Shown here: in pieces, positions 48,763-56,921 of the stretch
How positions within the stretch are numbered: the first letter of the stretch is position 1
Layout of the letters: every line of letters begins with the position of its first letter
DNA from: Ilumatobacter sp.
GTDB lineage: Bacteria > Actinomycetota > Acidimicrobiia > Acidimicrobiales > Ilumatobacteraceae
Reading direction: 5' to 3'
DNA length: 64,000 nt
Assembly (NCBI GenBank): GCA_007693335.1
Contig: REDU01000060.1
Coordinates: 1 to 64,000 of the forward strand
Translations under genes and position numbers: made by a program
The notes under the pieces: model-generated
Databases searched by the model: none
What the model saw: only the letters and a program-made list of their open reading frames with translations
What the model was told of the DNA's origin: nothing

Positions 48763-48819
48763 CCGCGATTCTCACCGCGCGAATGTCAACGAGAGCACGC
48801 TTGACCCCACGTCAGTTCG
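48763..48819 (-). repeat. Intergenic repeat family B, copy B2
   Basis: 57 bp, opposite orientation to B1. The closing hairpin here is CGCGGT-GAGA-ATCGCG: the one changed base turns a G-C pair into G-U, so pairing is kept. The CGAACTGAC end contains the TGA stop codon of the M20 peptidase gene (48812-48814). Confidence 0.8.
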
Positions 48820-50050
48820 CTGCGGCGAGGTGGTGGAGGGCGACGGCGGTGTAGAGCTGGACACCGGTGGGCATGGCGGCCTCGTCGAACACGACACGGT
48901 TCGAGTGGTTCGGTGCCGCACGCGACGGGTCGCGCTCGGGCGCGGTACCGCCCAGGAACATCATCGTGCCGGGGATCTCGTTGAGCACGTAGCTGAAGTC
49001 CTCGGCGCCCATCACCGGGTGCGGGAGCCGTCGCACCCGATCGGCACCGACCACCTCGTTGGCGACGTCGAGCGTGAAGTCGGCGAAGCGGTCGTCGTTC
49101 GAGGTGACCGGGTACCCGATCACGAGCTCGACGTCGACCTCGGTGCCGTGCGCTGCGGCCACGCCCTCGGCCACCCGCCGGATGCCCTCGTGCACCTCGG
49201 TGCGGGTGTGCTCGCTGACCGCACGGATGGTGCCCTCGATCTCGGCGGTCTCGGGGATGACGTTGTTGGTGGTGCCGGCCACGATGCGCCCCACCGTGAC
49301 CACCGCCGGGTCGAACACGTCGATGCGACGGGTGATCATCGACTGGATCGCCTGCACCATCTCGCAGGCGACAGGGATCGGGTCGACGGCACGGAACGGC
49401 TCGCTGGCGTGACCGCCCTTGCCCGTGACGCGCACCATGAACTGATCGGCCGACGCCATGACGGGTCCCCGACGGGTGCTCAACCAGCCCGTCGGCATCG
49501 CCGAGGTGATGTGCAGCGCGAACGCCCCGGTGACCGGCGACGGTGCACCGTCGATACCCGCCGGCAGGTCGAGCAACCCCTCGTCGAGCATGTGGCGGGC
49601 GCCGTGGTGACCCTCCTCGCCGGGCTGGAACATGAACAGCACCCGGCCCGCCAGCTCCTCCCTGCGTGCCGACAGCAGTCTGGCTGCGCCCACGAGCATC
49701 GCCGTGTGGGTGTCGTGACCGCAGGCGTGCATGTGACCGTCGATCGCCGAGGAGAAGTCCTCATCCGTGTCCTCGTGGAGCGGCAGGGCATCCATGTCGC
49801 CGCGCAGCAGCACGGTCGGACCGGGGCGGCCACCGGTGAGCAGACCGGCGATACCGCTGGTCGACTCGTGGAGGGTGAGGTCGAGCGGGAGACCGTCGAG
49901 CGACTCGAGCACGGCCTCACGCGTGAGCGGCAGCTCGTTGCCCACCTCGGGCCGTTCGTGGAGCCGGCGACGCAGCGCCACGGTCGAGTCGTGGATGTCG
50001 CGGGCCTCGTCGCGGAGGGTCTCCAGTGTCGGCAGCGGTTCGAGCGTCAT
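48812..50050 (-). CDS. M20 family amidohydrolase/peptidase
   Basis: 412 residues of the M20D aminoacylase/IAA-amino-acid hydrolase-like group. Metal ligands: LLRGDMDALPL, HACGHDTHTAML, catalytic FQPGEEGHHGARHM, then HITSAMPTGW and MGAEDFSYVL; the lid domain runs about 190-305. It hydrolyses N-acyl amino acids or similar amides. ATG at 50050 has -10 TAGGAT 6 bases upstream. The last codons lie in repeat B2. Confidence 0.92.
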   Translation of the reverse strand: MTLEPLPTLETLRDEARDIHDSTVALRRRLHERPEVGNELPLTREAVLESLDGLPLDLTLHESTSGIAGLLTGGRPGPTVLLRGDMDALPLHEDTDEDFSSAIDGHMHACGHDTHTAMLVGAARLLSARREELAGRVLFMFQPGEEGHHGARHMLDEGLLDLPAGIDGAPSPVTGAFALHITSAMPTGWLSTRRGPVMASADQFMVRVTGKGGHASEPFRAVDPIPVACEMVQAIQSMITRRIDVFDPAVVTVGRIVAGTTNNVIPETAEIEGTIRAVSEHTRTEVHEGIRRVAEGVAAAHGTEVDVELVIGYPVTSNDDRFADFTLDVANEVVGADRVRRLPHPVMGAEDFSYVLNEIPGTMMFLGGTAPERDPSRAAPNHSNRVVFDEAAMPTGVQLYTAVALHHLAAAN

Positions 50051-50056
50051 GCCCGG

Positions 50057-50062
50057 ATCCTA
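50057..50062 (-). promoter_or_regulatory. -10 element of the M20 gene (leaderless)
   Basis: TAGGAT on the minus strand, 6 bases before the ATG at 50050. Confidence 0.55.
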
Positions 50063-50189
50063 CGAGGTCACCTTCCCTTCGATCCCTGCGGTCGTGCACA
50101 GGCGAGGTGACGGGTCACCCCGCTGCGACTCCGCCGCGGCCGCCACCCATCAGACACGACAGCACCCACCGGACACGAGGAGAACGACG

Positions 50190-50456
50190 ATGACGATGTA
50201 CGGCGCCAACCCCGAGCAGCTCGGCCACCTCGGCCGCACCCTGAACGGCCAGATCGAGGCGGTACGGGCCGTGCGGTCGACCGTGGACGGCGTGCTGTCG
50301 GGCACCACCTGGCACGGACCGGCCCGCGACCGGTTCAGCCAGGAGTGGACCGACTCGTTCACCGTCGCCCTCCGACGCCTCGAGGATGCGTTCGAGATCG
50401 CCGGCCGCGACTGCACGACGCGCGCCGAGGAGCTCCAGCGCATCATGGGCGTGTGA
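50190..50456 (+). CDS. WXG100 family protein
   Basis: 88 residues, predicted helical hairpin with the WxG turn in GTTWHGPARDRF (residue 41). WXG100 proteins (ESAT-6-like) are substrates or scaffolds of type VII secretion; no ESX core genes are in this window, and the C-terminal YxxxD/E export signal is not evident. GAGGAG is 6 bases before the ATG. The stop overlaps the start of the next gene (GTGTGA). Confidence 0.85.
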   Translation: MTMYGANPEQLGHLGRTLNGQIEAVRAVRSTVDGVLSGTTWHGPARDRFSQEWTDSFTVALRRLEDAFEIAGRDCTTRAEELQRIMGV

Positions 50457-50731
50457 TCCGCGCCAGCGCCTACCCTGACGGGGTGCTGCACCTCGAGTTC
50501 ACGATCGAGCCCTTCGTCGAGGGTCGCCCCGGACCACACGTGACGCAGGCGATCGCGGCCGTCGAAGCGTTGGGACCCGCCGTCGAGATCGGGCCGTTCG
50601 GATCGGGCTGCGACGTGGCCGCCGATCGCCTCCCCGACGTGTTGGCCGCGATCGGCCGTGAAGCGTTCGCCCACGGCGCCACGCACGTCAGCCTCCACGT
50701 GAGCACCCCCGATCCGGAGACCCGATCGTGA
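50453..50731 (+). CDS. Thiamine-binding protein (YkoF/MTH1187-like)
   Basis: 92 residues, ferredoxin-like fold: LHLEFTIEPFVEGRPGPHVTQAIAAVEAL, then PFGSGCDVAA, then HGATHVSLHVS. Relatives (UPF0045/YkoF) bind thiamine or hydroxymethylpyrimidine. GTG at 50453 overlaps the WXG100 stop; the stop overlaps the next GTG (GTGA). Confidence 0.7.
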   Translation: MIRASAYPDGVLHLEFTIEPFVEGRPGPHVTQAIAAVEALGPAVEIGPFGSGCDVAADRLPDVLAAIGREAFAHGATHVSLHVSTPDPETRS

Positions 50732-51087
50732 CCACCGACCACCCGCTCGTGGCAGCCGTGCGACCCGTGCTCGACGCCGTGGGCGCGACCCTGATCGAGC
50801 CCGGCCATCGCGAACCCGCCGACGTGCCGCTGCGGTGGGACGGAGAGGTGATCGCAGCGGTGCGGTTGCCGCCGCTGCACGGCGCGCTCGATCGTCTGAT
50901 CGACGCGGTCGAGCACGAGCTGGGTGACCGGCTGCCGGCACTGTCACGCGAGGACAAGCAGCGCGCCATCCGGCTGCTCGACGAGCGCGGGGCGTTCATC
51001 CTCCGTCGCGCCGTCGAAGACGTGGCCGACGCCATGGGCGTCAGCCGGATCACGGTCTACAACTACCTGAACGCGATCCACCGATGA
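50728..51087 (+). CDS. Helix-turn-helix protein with C-terminal DNA-binding motif
   Basis: 119 residues. The last ~45 residues carry a clear HTH, RRAVEDVADAMGVSRITVYNYLNAI; the N-terminal 70 are not recognised. Start (GTG) overlaps the thiamine-binding gene, and the stop overlaps the HAD gene, so the three are translationally coupled. Such HTH proteins are often paired with YkoF-like thiamine-binding proteins in actinobacteria, which suggests control of thiamine genes; that is inference. Confidence 0.75.
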   Translation: MTTDHPLVAAVRPVLDAVGATLIEPGHREPADVPLRWDGEVIAAVRLPPLHGALDRLIDAVEHELGDRLPALSREDKQRAIRLLDERGAFILRRAVEDVADAMGVSRITVYNYLNAIHR

Positions 51088-51803
51088 CACGAGCGTCGAC
51101 CGCCCGCGATCTCACCGACATCGAGGTGATCGGCTTCGACGCCGACGACACCCTGTGGGTCAGCGAGGACACCTTCCACTCAGCCGAGCAACGCTTCTTC
51201 GAACTGCTCGAACCGCACACCCCCGACGGCATCGACCTGCGGGCCGCGCTCACCGCCACCGAGCGGGCGAACCTCCCCATCTCCGGCTACGGCGTCAAGG
51301 CGTTCACGCTCTCGATGGTGCAGGCCGCGGTGACGGTGTCCGACGGCCGGGTGCCGGCGGACGTGATCGGCGAGCTGGTCGGGATCGGTCACTCGATGCT
51401 GACCGGCCCGGTGCAGCTCCTGCCCCACGTGCCAGAAGTACTCGCCGCGGTCGGTCCGTCGTACCGGCTCGTGTTGATCACCAAGGGTGATCTCGTGCAC
51501 CAGACCCGCAAGATCACGACGTCGGGCCTCGAACACCACTTCGAACACGTCGAGGTCGTGCTCGAGAAGGACCCCGAGACCTACGGGCGGATCCTCCGGC
51601 ACATCGACGTCGCGCCCGAACGGTTCTGCATGGTGGGCAACTCGGTACGCAGCGACATCCTGCCCGTGATCGAGCTGGGCGCTCACGGCGTGCACGTCCC
51701 GTACCACCTCACGTGGGAGCACGAACTGGTCGAGCAGCACGAGGAGGAGTTCGTGGAGCTCGACTCGCTGGCCGGCCTGCCGCAACTGTTCGGCGGCGGG
51801 TGA
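51084..51803 (+). CDS. HAD-superfamily hydrolase
   Basis: 239 residues. Motif I GFDADDTLW (nucleophile Asp and acid Asp), motif II LITKGD (Thr), motif III Lys in LEKDPETYGRIL, motif IV GNSVRSDILPVIELG (Asp). A helical cap (about 25-100) follows motif I. A phosphatase of unknown substrate. ATG overlaps the HTH gene stop by 4 bases. Confidence 0.9.
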   Translation: MTRASTARDLTDIEVIGFDADDTLWVSEDTFHSAEQRFFELLEPHTPDGIDLRAALTATERANLPISGYGVKAFTLSMVQAAVTVSDGRVPADVIGELVGIGHSMLTGPVQLLPHVPEVLAAVGPSYRLVLITKGDLVHQTRKITTSGLEHHFEHVEVVLEKDPETYGRILRHIDVAPERFCMVGNSVRSDILPVIELGAHGVHVPYHLTWEHELVEQHEEEFVELDSLAGLPQLFGGG

Positions 51804-51804
51804 T

Positions 51805-51836
51805 CGGATCGAGCCGGATCCGATCGAGCCGGATCC
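51805..51836. repeat. Two exact 15-bp tandem repeats after the HAD gene
   Basis: GATCGAGCCGGATCC twice (51807-51821, 51822-51836). Each copy can form a 6-bp stem such as CGGATC/GATCCG (51805-51810, 51817-51822). It lies between convergent HAD and coaA genes; a terminator role is plausible. Confidence 0.65.
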
Positions 51837-51849
51837 GAACGAGCACGAC

Positions 51850-52779
51850 TCAGAGCCGACGGAGCTCCACCTCGGACACACGGTGGTCGGAGTCCTTGTG
51901 CAGGATCAGTGACGCACGGTCACGGGTGGGGGCGATGTTCTCGCGCAGGTTGAGACCGTTGATGCCGGCCCAGATGCCACGAGCGGTCGCCACCGCCTCG
52001 CGGTCGGTCAGATCGGCGTAGTGCCGGAAGAAGCTGCGTGGGTCCTGGAACACCGATCGCCGCAGCGTGAGGAACCGCTCGATGTACCACGACTCGATGT
52101 CGGCCTCATCGGCATCGACATAGATCGAGAAGTCGAAGTAATCGCTCACGAACTCGCTCGAATCGACCCCCACCTGGAGCACGTTGAGTCCCTCGAGGAT
52201 CAAGATGTCGGGTTGACGCACGGTGACGCACTCGTCGGGCACGATGTCGTAGACGACGTGGCTGTACACGGGGGCATGGGCCTCGGGCGCACCACTCTTG
52301 ACGTCGCGCAGGAACTCCAGCAGCCGCCGGGTGTCGTAGCTCGCGGGGAAGCCCTTGCGATTCATCAGGTCGCGACGGACGAGCTCTGCGTTCGGGAGCA
52401 AGAACCCGTCGGTGGTGACGAGGTCGACCTTGGGGTGGTCGGGCCACTGGGCGAGCAGCGCCTGCAGGATGCGAGCGAACGTGCTCTTGCCGACCGCCAC
52501 ACTGCCGGCCACGCCGATCACGTACGGCACCTTCGGTGAGATCGTGCCGAGGAACGTGGCCGACACGCGGTGCAGGTCCATGGTGGCGCTCACGTACAGG
52601 TTGAGCAGACGGCTCAGCGGCAGGTAGACGGCGGCCACCTCGTCGAGATCGATGCGCTCGTTGATGCCCTGGAGCTCGGCGAGATCGCGCTCGGCCAGCG
52701 TCAGCGGCGTGGCGGCACGCAGCGACGCCCAGGAATCCCGATCGAAGCGAAGGTACCGGTCCGGCACGCCAGCGACCAT
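51850..52779 (-). CDS. coaA: Type I pantothenate kinase
   Basis: 309 residues. First step of CoA synthesis, phosphorylation of pantothenate. P-loop [17 protein letters not shown] (about 90-106), [30 protein letters not shown] and the pantothenate-site region [22 protein letters not shown]. The ATG at 52779 is chosen; a GTG at 52812 would add 11 residues overlapping the divergent methyltransferase gene. The first bases of this start codon are also the -10 of that gene. Confidence 0.94.
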   Translation of the reverse strand: MVAGVPDRYLRFDRDSWASLRAATPLTLAERDLAELQGINERIDLDEVAAVYLPLSRLLNLYVSATMDLHRVSATFLGTISPKVPYVIGVAGSVAVGKSTFARILQALLAQWPDHPKVDLVTTDGFLLPNAELVRRDLMNRKGFPASYDTRRLLEFLRDVKSGAPEAHAPVYSHVVYDIVPDECVTVRQPDILILEGLNVLQVGVDSSEFVSDYFDFSIYVDADEADIESWYIERFLTLRRSVFQDPRSFFRHYADLTDREAVATARGIWAGINGLNLRENIAPTRDRASLILHKDSDHRVSEVELRRL

Positions 52780-52784
52780 AGGCT
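52779..52784 (+). promoter_or_regulatory. -10 element of the DNA methyltransferase gene (leaderless)
   Basis: TAGGCT, 6 bases before the GTG at 52791; it shares base 52779 with the coaA start codon on the other strand. Confidence 0.5.
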
Positions 52785-52790
52785 CGCCGG

Positions 52791-54224
52791 GTGGGGCCGC
52801 TGCAATCGACACCGTCGCAACGACAGCAGGAACGCAAGCAGCTCGGTGCGTGGGCCACCCCGCACGACCTCGTCCAGACCGTGATCGAGCGGAGCATCAC
52901 ATCGGACTGGCTGGCCGCACGATCCGGCCCGGTGCGGGTGCTCGACCCGGCGTGCGGCGACGGACGCTTCCTGCGTGCGGCAGCCCGACGGGTCGCTGAC
53001 CTGGGCGGCAGCAGCGAGCTGACCGGGGTCGACATCGACCCGGCATCGCTCGACCTGATGGCGGGCGACGTCGAGCTGCACGATGTGGAACGGTGGTGCG
53101 CCGACGCCCTGGCGACCGACTGGGGCGACCGCCGCTTCGACCTCGTGGTGGGGAACCCGCCCTATCTGTCGCAGATGTCGGCCCGAACGACCCGCGGTGG
53201 CGCGAGCCGGCACGGCGGCGGACCGTACGCCGACGCCGCCGCCGAGTTCCTCGCGCTGGCGGTGCGACTCGCCGAGACCGATCGCGGCCGGATCGGCCTC
53301 GTGCTCCCACAGTCGATCCTCGCGTCGCGCGACGCCGGCGGAGTGCGCGCCGCCATCGAGCGCTCGGCGGCGATGACGTGGTCGTGGTGGTCGCCCGACC
53401 GGCAGTTCGACGCCGAGGTGGTGGTGTGCGCCCTCGGATTCGAGCGCGCCGCGCCGCTGGCCACCGACCGGGCCGCGCTCGACCCGACCGGGTTCGTTCC
53501 GACCGCGGGAACGGCACTGCCGACGTGGAGCCATGTGGTGGTCGAGCACCTCGGGATCCCCGACCTGCCAGAGCTCCGTGCCGTGGGCACCATCGGCGAT
53601 CGTGCCGGCCTCAACGCCAACTTCCGCGACGAGTACTACGGGCTGGTGCCGGCGGTGGACGATCACGCCGACGGGCCGCCGCTCATCACCACCGGTCTGA
53701 TCGATCCCGGCCGCTGTCACTGGGGCGAACGACCGGTGCGCTTCGCGAAGCGCACCTTCGCAGCGCCACGGGTCGACCGCTCACTGCTCGACGAACGGAT
53801 GCAGCGCTGGGCCTCACGCAAGCTCGTGCCGAAGGTGCTCGTGGCGTCGCAGACGCGCGTGGTCGAGGCCGTGGTCGATGCCGACGGGATGTGGCTCCCG
53901 GGGGTGCCGGTCATCTCGGTGGTGCCGTCGCCGGGGATCGACCCTTGGGAGATCGGCGCGGTCCTCACGTCGCCGGTCGCCACGGTGGCGGTGTGGCACC
54001 AGTCGGCCGGCACCGGGTTGTCGGCCAGCGCGATTCGAATCGGTCCGGCCGGCGTCTCCGCCGTGCCATGGCCGGAGCGCGATCTGGGGCAGGCTGCTCA
54101 GGCACTCCGCGACGGGCAGGTACTCGAGTGCGGCCGGATCGTCACCGACGCGTTCGGCGTGGACGCCGACCATCCGATGGTGGCCTGGTGGACAGAGCGG
54201 ATCGCCCGCCTCTCAGCTGCGTGA
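52791..54224 (+). CDS. N-6 adenine DNA methyltransferase-like protein
   Basis: 477 residues. SAM-binding motif [21 protein letters not shown] (about 50) and catalytic motif [12 protein letters not shown] (about 123) define an N6-adenine methylase of the gamma type; the C-terminal ~230 residues resemble a target-recognition region of class IIG or type I-like enzymes. No endonuclease motif, specificity subunit or phage-defence neighbours are present, so it is probably an orphan methylase. Its 3' end overlaps the convergent anti-sigma gene by 12 bases. Confidence 0.82.
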   Translation: MGPLQSTPSQRQQERKQLGAWATPHDLVQTVIERSITSDWLAARSGPVRVLDPACGDGRFLRAAARRVADLGGSSELTGVDIDPASLDLMAGDVELHDVERWCADALATDWGDRRFDLVVGNPPYLSQMSARTTRGGASRHGGGPYADAAAEFLALAVRLAETDRGRIGLVLPQSILASRDAGGVRAAIERSAAMTWSWWSPDRQFDAEVVVCALGFERAAPLATDRAALDPTGFVPTAGTALPTWSHVVVEHLGIPDLPELRAVGTIGDRAGLNANFRDEYYGLVPAVDDHADGPPLITTGLIDPGRCHWGERPVRFAKRTFAAPRVDRSLLDERMQRWASRKLVPKVLVASQTRVVEAVVDADGMWLPGVPVISVVPSPGIDPWEIGAVLTSPVATVAVWHQSAGTGLSASAIRIGPAGVSAVPWPERDLGQAAQALRDGQVLECGRIVTDAFGVDADHPMVAWWTERIARLSAA

Positions 54225-54863
54225 GGTGCGCGCCACCAGGGGTCGGCCTCGCCGGGAGACCCGCTCCCATCCGGGCGACCCGCTGATCATCCACAGCAGG
54301 CCGAGGCCCAGGAGCTCTGCGAGGTGCACCGACTCGGCCAGCACCGTGCTCGATCCGCTCGCGAGGTCGAACACCGCGCCGGCGGACATCGTGACCACGA
54401 GCGCGCCGGCGAACGGCAGGAGACCGAATGCCCGATGCGGGCGCCACGCCGCGTAGAGCAGCCCGATCGCGAGCGCGAACGCGAACGCCCCGAGGTGACG
54501 CGCCACGTGCGTGGGCGCGCCCTCGACCTCGCCGAACACCAGTGGCCCGAGACTCTGCGCCGCGATCACGATCGCGACCCAGGCCAGGGCCGGACGCAGC
54601 CAACCGCCACGGCCGAGACGAGGTGGGCGAGCCCGGTCGAACACCCGCTGGGTCATGTCGGGCACCGGCTCCACCCTGCGGAGGCGAGCGCGTCGGGTGA
54701 GCATGGCCACACGGTCGGCGTGGTCCCGGCATCCGGCACAGTCGGCCAGGTGCGCTTCGAGCAGCGCCTGCTCGTGACGCGTCACCTCGTCGTCGGCCGC
54801 CGCCGACACCAGCTCGCGGACCTGGTGGCACGGAGCGAGGTCGTCGGGCGGAGAAGCTTCCAT
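54213..54863 (-). CDS. Zinc-finger anti-sigma factor-like membrane protein
   Basis: 216 residues. An N-terminal zf-HC2/ZAS domain (CHQVRELVSAAADDEV, HEQALLEAHLADCAGCRDHA; the HxxxCxxC zinc motif at about 38-45), then about four membrane helices (95-200). Such proteins bind an ECF sigma factor at the membrane and release it on a signal. It is divergent from an ECF sigma gene, not co-directional as is usual. ATG at 54863. Confidence 0.85.
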   Translation of the reverse strand: MEASPPDDLAPCHQVRELVSAAADDEVTRHEQALLEAHLADCAGCRDHADRVAMLTRRARLRRVEPVPDMTQRVFDRARPPRLGRGGWLRPALAWVAIVIAAQSLGPLVFGEVEGAPTHVARHLGAFAFALAIGLLYAAWRPHRAFGLLPFAGALVVTMSAGAVFDLASGSSTVLAESVHLAELLGLGLLWMISGSPGWERVSRRGRPLVARTSRS

Positions 54864-54905
54864 GAACGTGACGGTCGACCCTGTGTGTCGAGAAGTTCCC
54901 GGCGA

Positions 54906-54911
54906 GATACT
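54906..54911 (+). promoter_or_regulatory. Possible -10 of the ECF sigma operon
   Basis: GATACT, 6 bases before the GTG at 54918. GTTCCC lies just upstream; no standard -35/-10 pair is evident, so an ECF-type or autoregulated promoter is possible. Confidence 0.4.
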
Positions 54912-54917
54912 GGGAGG

Positions 54918-55496
54918 GTGGATCCCCTCACCCGATTGCTGCTGGACGCCCGGGACGGCGACCGCGACGCGCTCGAGCGGTTCATCGCGCTCACACAGGC
55001 CGACGTGTGGCGACTGTGTCGTCATCTGGGCGACCCCGACACCGCCGACGATCTCGCCCAGGAGACCTACGAGCGTGCCATCGGGTCGCTGCACCGCTAC
55101 CGGGCCGAGGGCCCGGGACGGCACTGGATCCTCACGATCGCCCGCCGAACGTGCGCCGACGGCACCCGTCGACGGTCACGACGCCGTCGCCTCGACGCCC
55201 GTGTCGCCCGGCAACGGAGCATCGAGACCTCGACCACCGAGCGCGTCGAACTGGACGACCTCGTGGCCCGGCTCGATCCCGACCGGCGGGAGGCGTTCGT
55301 GCTCACCCAGGTGCTGGGCCTGCAGTACGCCGAGGCCGCCGAACTGATCGGCTGCCCCGTCGGCACGATCCGCTCTCGGGTGGCCCGGGCCCGGGCCGAT
55401 CTGCTCCACATGTTCGACCCGTCCGAGTCCCGTGACGACGGCACCGACCCCATCGACGGCCCCGGGGAACTCCGCCGGGCCGGCGGACGACCGTGA
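54918..55496 (+). CDS. ECF-type RNA polymerase sigma factor
   Basis: 192 residues. Sigma-2 region LWRLCRHLGDPDTADDLAQETYERAI (about 30-55; WRLCRHLG in 2.1) and sigma-4 LDPDRREAFVLTQVLGLQYAEAAELIGCPVGTIRSRVARARADL (about 112-160). Group 4 (ECF) size, no extra domains. The gene heads a tightly coupled run: its stop overlaps the cytochrome c gene, then SCO1, cupredoxin and a membrane protein follow with 4-base overlaps. The anti-sigma-like gene is divergent. Confidence 0.93.
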   Translation: MDPLTRLLLDARDGDRDALERFIALTQADVWRLCRHLGDPDTADDLAQETYERAIGSLHRYRAEGPGRHWILTIARRTCADGTRRRSRRRRLDARVARQRSIETSTTERVELDDLVARLDPDRREAFVLTQVLGLQYAEAAELIGCPVGTIRSRVARARADLLHMFDPSESRDDGTDPIDGPGELRRAGGRP

Positions 55497-55894
55497 TGGG
55501 TATGCGGCTCCCTCGCGCCCTGGCGGCGCTCGCCACGGCCTCGGTGATCGCGATCGCCGCGGCCTGCGGTGGCTCCGGCCCCGACACCAGCGGTCTCTCC
55601 GCCGTCGCCCAGGACGGTCAGCGGCTGTACGCCAGCCGTGGCTGCGCCGGCTGCCACGGCAGCGACGGCACCGGCGGGATCGGTCCGGCGCTCGCGGGCA
55701 TCGCCGGCACCGAGCGCCAGCTGGTCGACGGCCGCACCGTGGTGGCCGACGAGGAGTACCTCATCCGGTCGATCACCCACCCCGACGACGACATCGTCGC
55801 GGGCTACCGGGTCCGCATGCCCGAGAACGACCTCGGCGCCACCGACGTGGCCGCCCTCGTCGCCTACATCCAGGAACTGGAGTCCACGCCGTGA
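55493..55894 (+). CDS. Cytochrome c lipoprotein (class I, monohaem)
   Basis: 133 residues. Lipoprotein signal with lipobox AAAC (about residue 24), haem site CAGCHG (CxxCH, about 55) and axial Met in YRVRMPEN, as in small c-type cytochromes or cytochrome-oxidase subunit II tails. It would be tethered to the outer face of the membrane as an electron carrier. GTG at 55493 (or ATG 55496) overlaps the sigma gene stop. Confidence 0.9.
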   Translation: MMGMRLPRALAALATASVIAIAAACGGSGPDTSGLSAVAQDGQRLYASRGCAGCHGSDGTGGIGPALAGIAGTERQLVDGRTVVADEEYLIRSITHPDDDIVAGYRVRMPENDLGATDVAALVAYIQELESTP

Positions 55895-56526
55895 TCCGAC
55901 ACCGACCCCGATCCCGACCGGTCCGCACCGTCGCCGCGGCGGTCACGTCCGTGCTGGCAATGATCACCCTCGCCGCGTGCGGTGGTGATCCACCCCGTGA
56001 GCTGGCCGGCTTCGTCCGAGAGCCGGGGCCCACCGTCGACGAGGTGGCGCTCCCCGATCTGAGCCGCGGCGGTGACGAGTTCGCGATGCGGGCCGATCCG
56101 GGCGAGCTCCTCGTGGTCTACTTCGGTTTCACCAACTGTCCCGACGTCTGCCCCACCACGCTGGCCGACCTACGGGCGGCACTCCGCCAGATGGACCCCG
56201 CCGACGCGGCTCGGGTGCAGTTCGCGATGGTGACCGTCGATCCCGACCGCGACTCGCCCGTGCTGGTCGACTACGCCCAGACCTTCGTCGACGACGCCCG
56301 GGCGCTCGCCACCGACGATCCCGCGCTGCTGCGGGCCGCCGCCGACCCGTTCGGGGTGAGCTATGCCATCGAGACCGACGACGACGGCAACATCGAGGTG
56401 GGTCACACCTCGCAGATGTTCGTCGTGGACGATCGAGGTGAACTCGCCCTCACGTGGCAGTTCGGCATCCCGGCCGCCGACATCGCCGCCGATCTCGAGC
56501 AGCTGCTCGCGGAGCGTTCGGCATGA
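55891..56526 (+). CDS. SCO1/SenC family copper chaperone lipoprotein
   Basis: 211 residues. Lipobox LAAC (about residue 27), thioredoxin-like fold with the copper-binding CPDVC in GFTNCPDVCPTTLADL (about 85) and the third ligand His in EVGHTSQMFVVD. SCO proteins load copper into the CuA site of cytochrome oxidase. GTG at 55891 overlaps the cytochrome gene stop (GTGA). Confidence 0.93.
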   Translation: MIRHRPRSRPVRTVAAAVTSVLAMITLAACGGDPPRELAGFVREPGPTVDEVALPDLSRGGDEFAMRADPGELLVVYFGFTNCPDVCPTTLADLRAALRQMDPADAARVQFAMVTVDPDRDSPVLVDYAQTFVDDARALATDDPALLRAAADPFGVSYAIETDDDGNIEVGHTSQMFVVDDRGELALTWQFGIPAADIAADLEQLLAERSA

Positions 56527-56921
56527 GCGCCCCATCGTTCCTCCGGCGACGGGTGATCCCGATCCTGGCGGCTGGTGGTCTGCTGTTCGGCGCCACCGCG
56601 TGCGGCGACTCGGGCACGTCGTCGCCGGGCATCAGCGGTGCGACCGCCGACACCCGGGCCGACTACGAGTACCTCATCCCAGCCGGCACCGGTGAGCGTC
56701 TCGACCAGGGCGAGCGGGTCGAGATCATCCCCGCCGAGCTCGAGGTCAGCGTGGGTGAGGTGCTGCGCATCGTGAACGAGGACGACCGCGGTCACGTGAT
56801 CGGCGCGTTCTACGTGGGTGCCGGTGAGACGCTCAGCCAGCAGTTCTCCACACCGGGCACCCTCGAGGGCGAGTGCTCGGTACATCCGAGCGGATCGTTC
56901 TCGCTCACGGTTCGCGCATGA
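56523..56921 (+). CDS. Cupredoxin-like lipoprotein
   Basis: 132 residues. Lipobox ATAC (about residue 27) and a beta-sandwich with VSVGEVLRIVNEDDRGHVIGAFYVGAGETLSQQF; the copper site could be His in DRGHVIGAF with Cys and His in GECSVHPSG. The expected Met ligand is not obvious, so copper binding is likely but unproved. Overlaps both neighbours by 4 bases. Confidence 0.75.
   Translation: MSAPSFLRRRVIPILAAGGLLFGATACGDSGTSSPGISGATADTRADYEYLIPAGTGERLDQGERVEIIPAELEVSVGEVLRIVNEDDRGHVIGAFYVGAGETLSQQFSTPGTLEGECSVHPSGSFSLTVRA

Noticed and set aside
52780-52812. Longer coaA starting at GTG 52812
   Set aside because: It would overlap the divergent methyltransferase start and add a non-conserved leader; ATG 52779 gives the usual length, though this is not certain.
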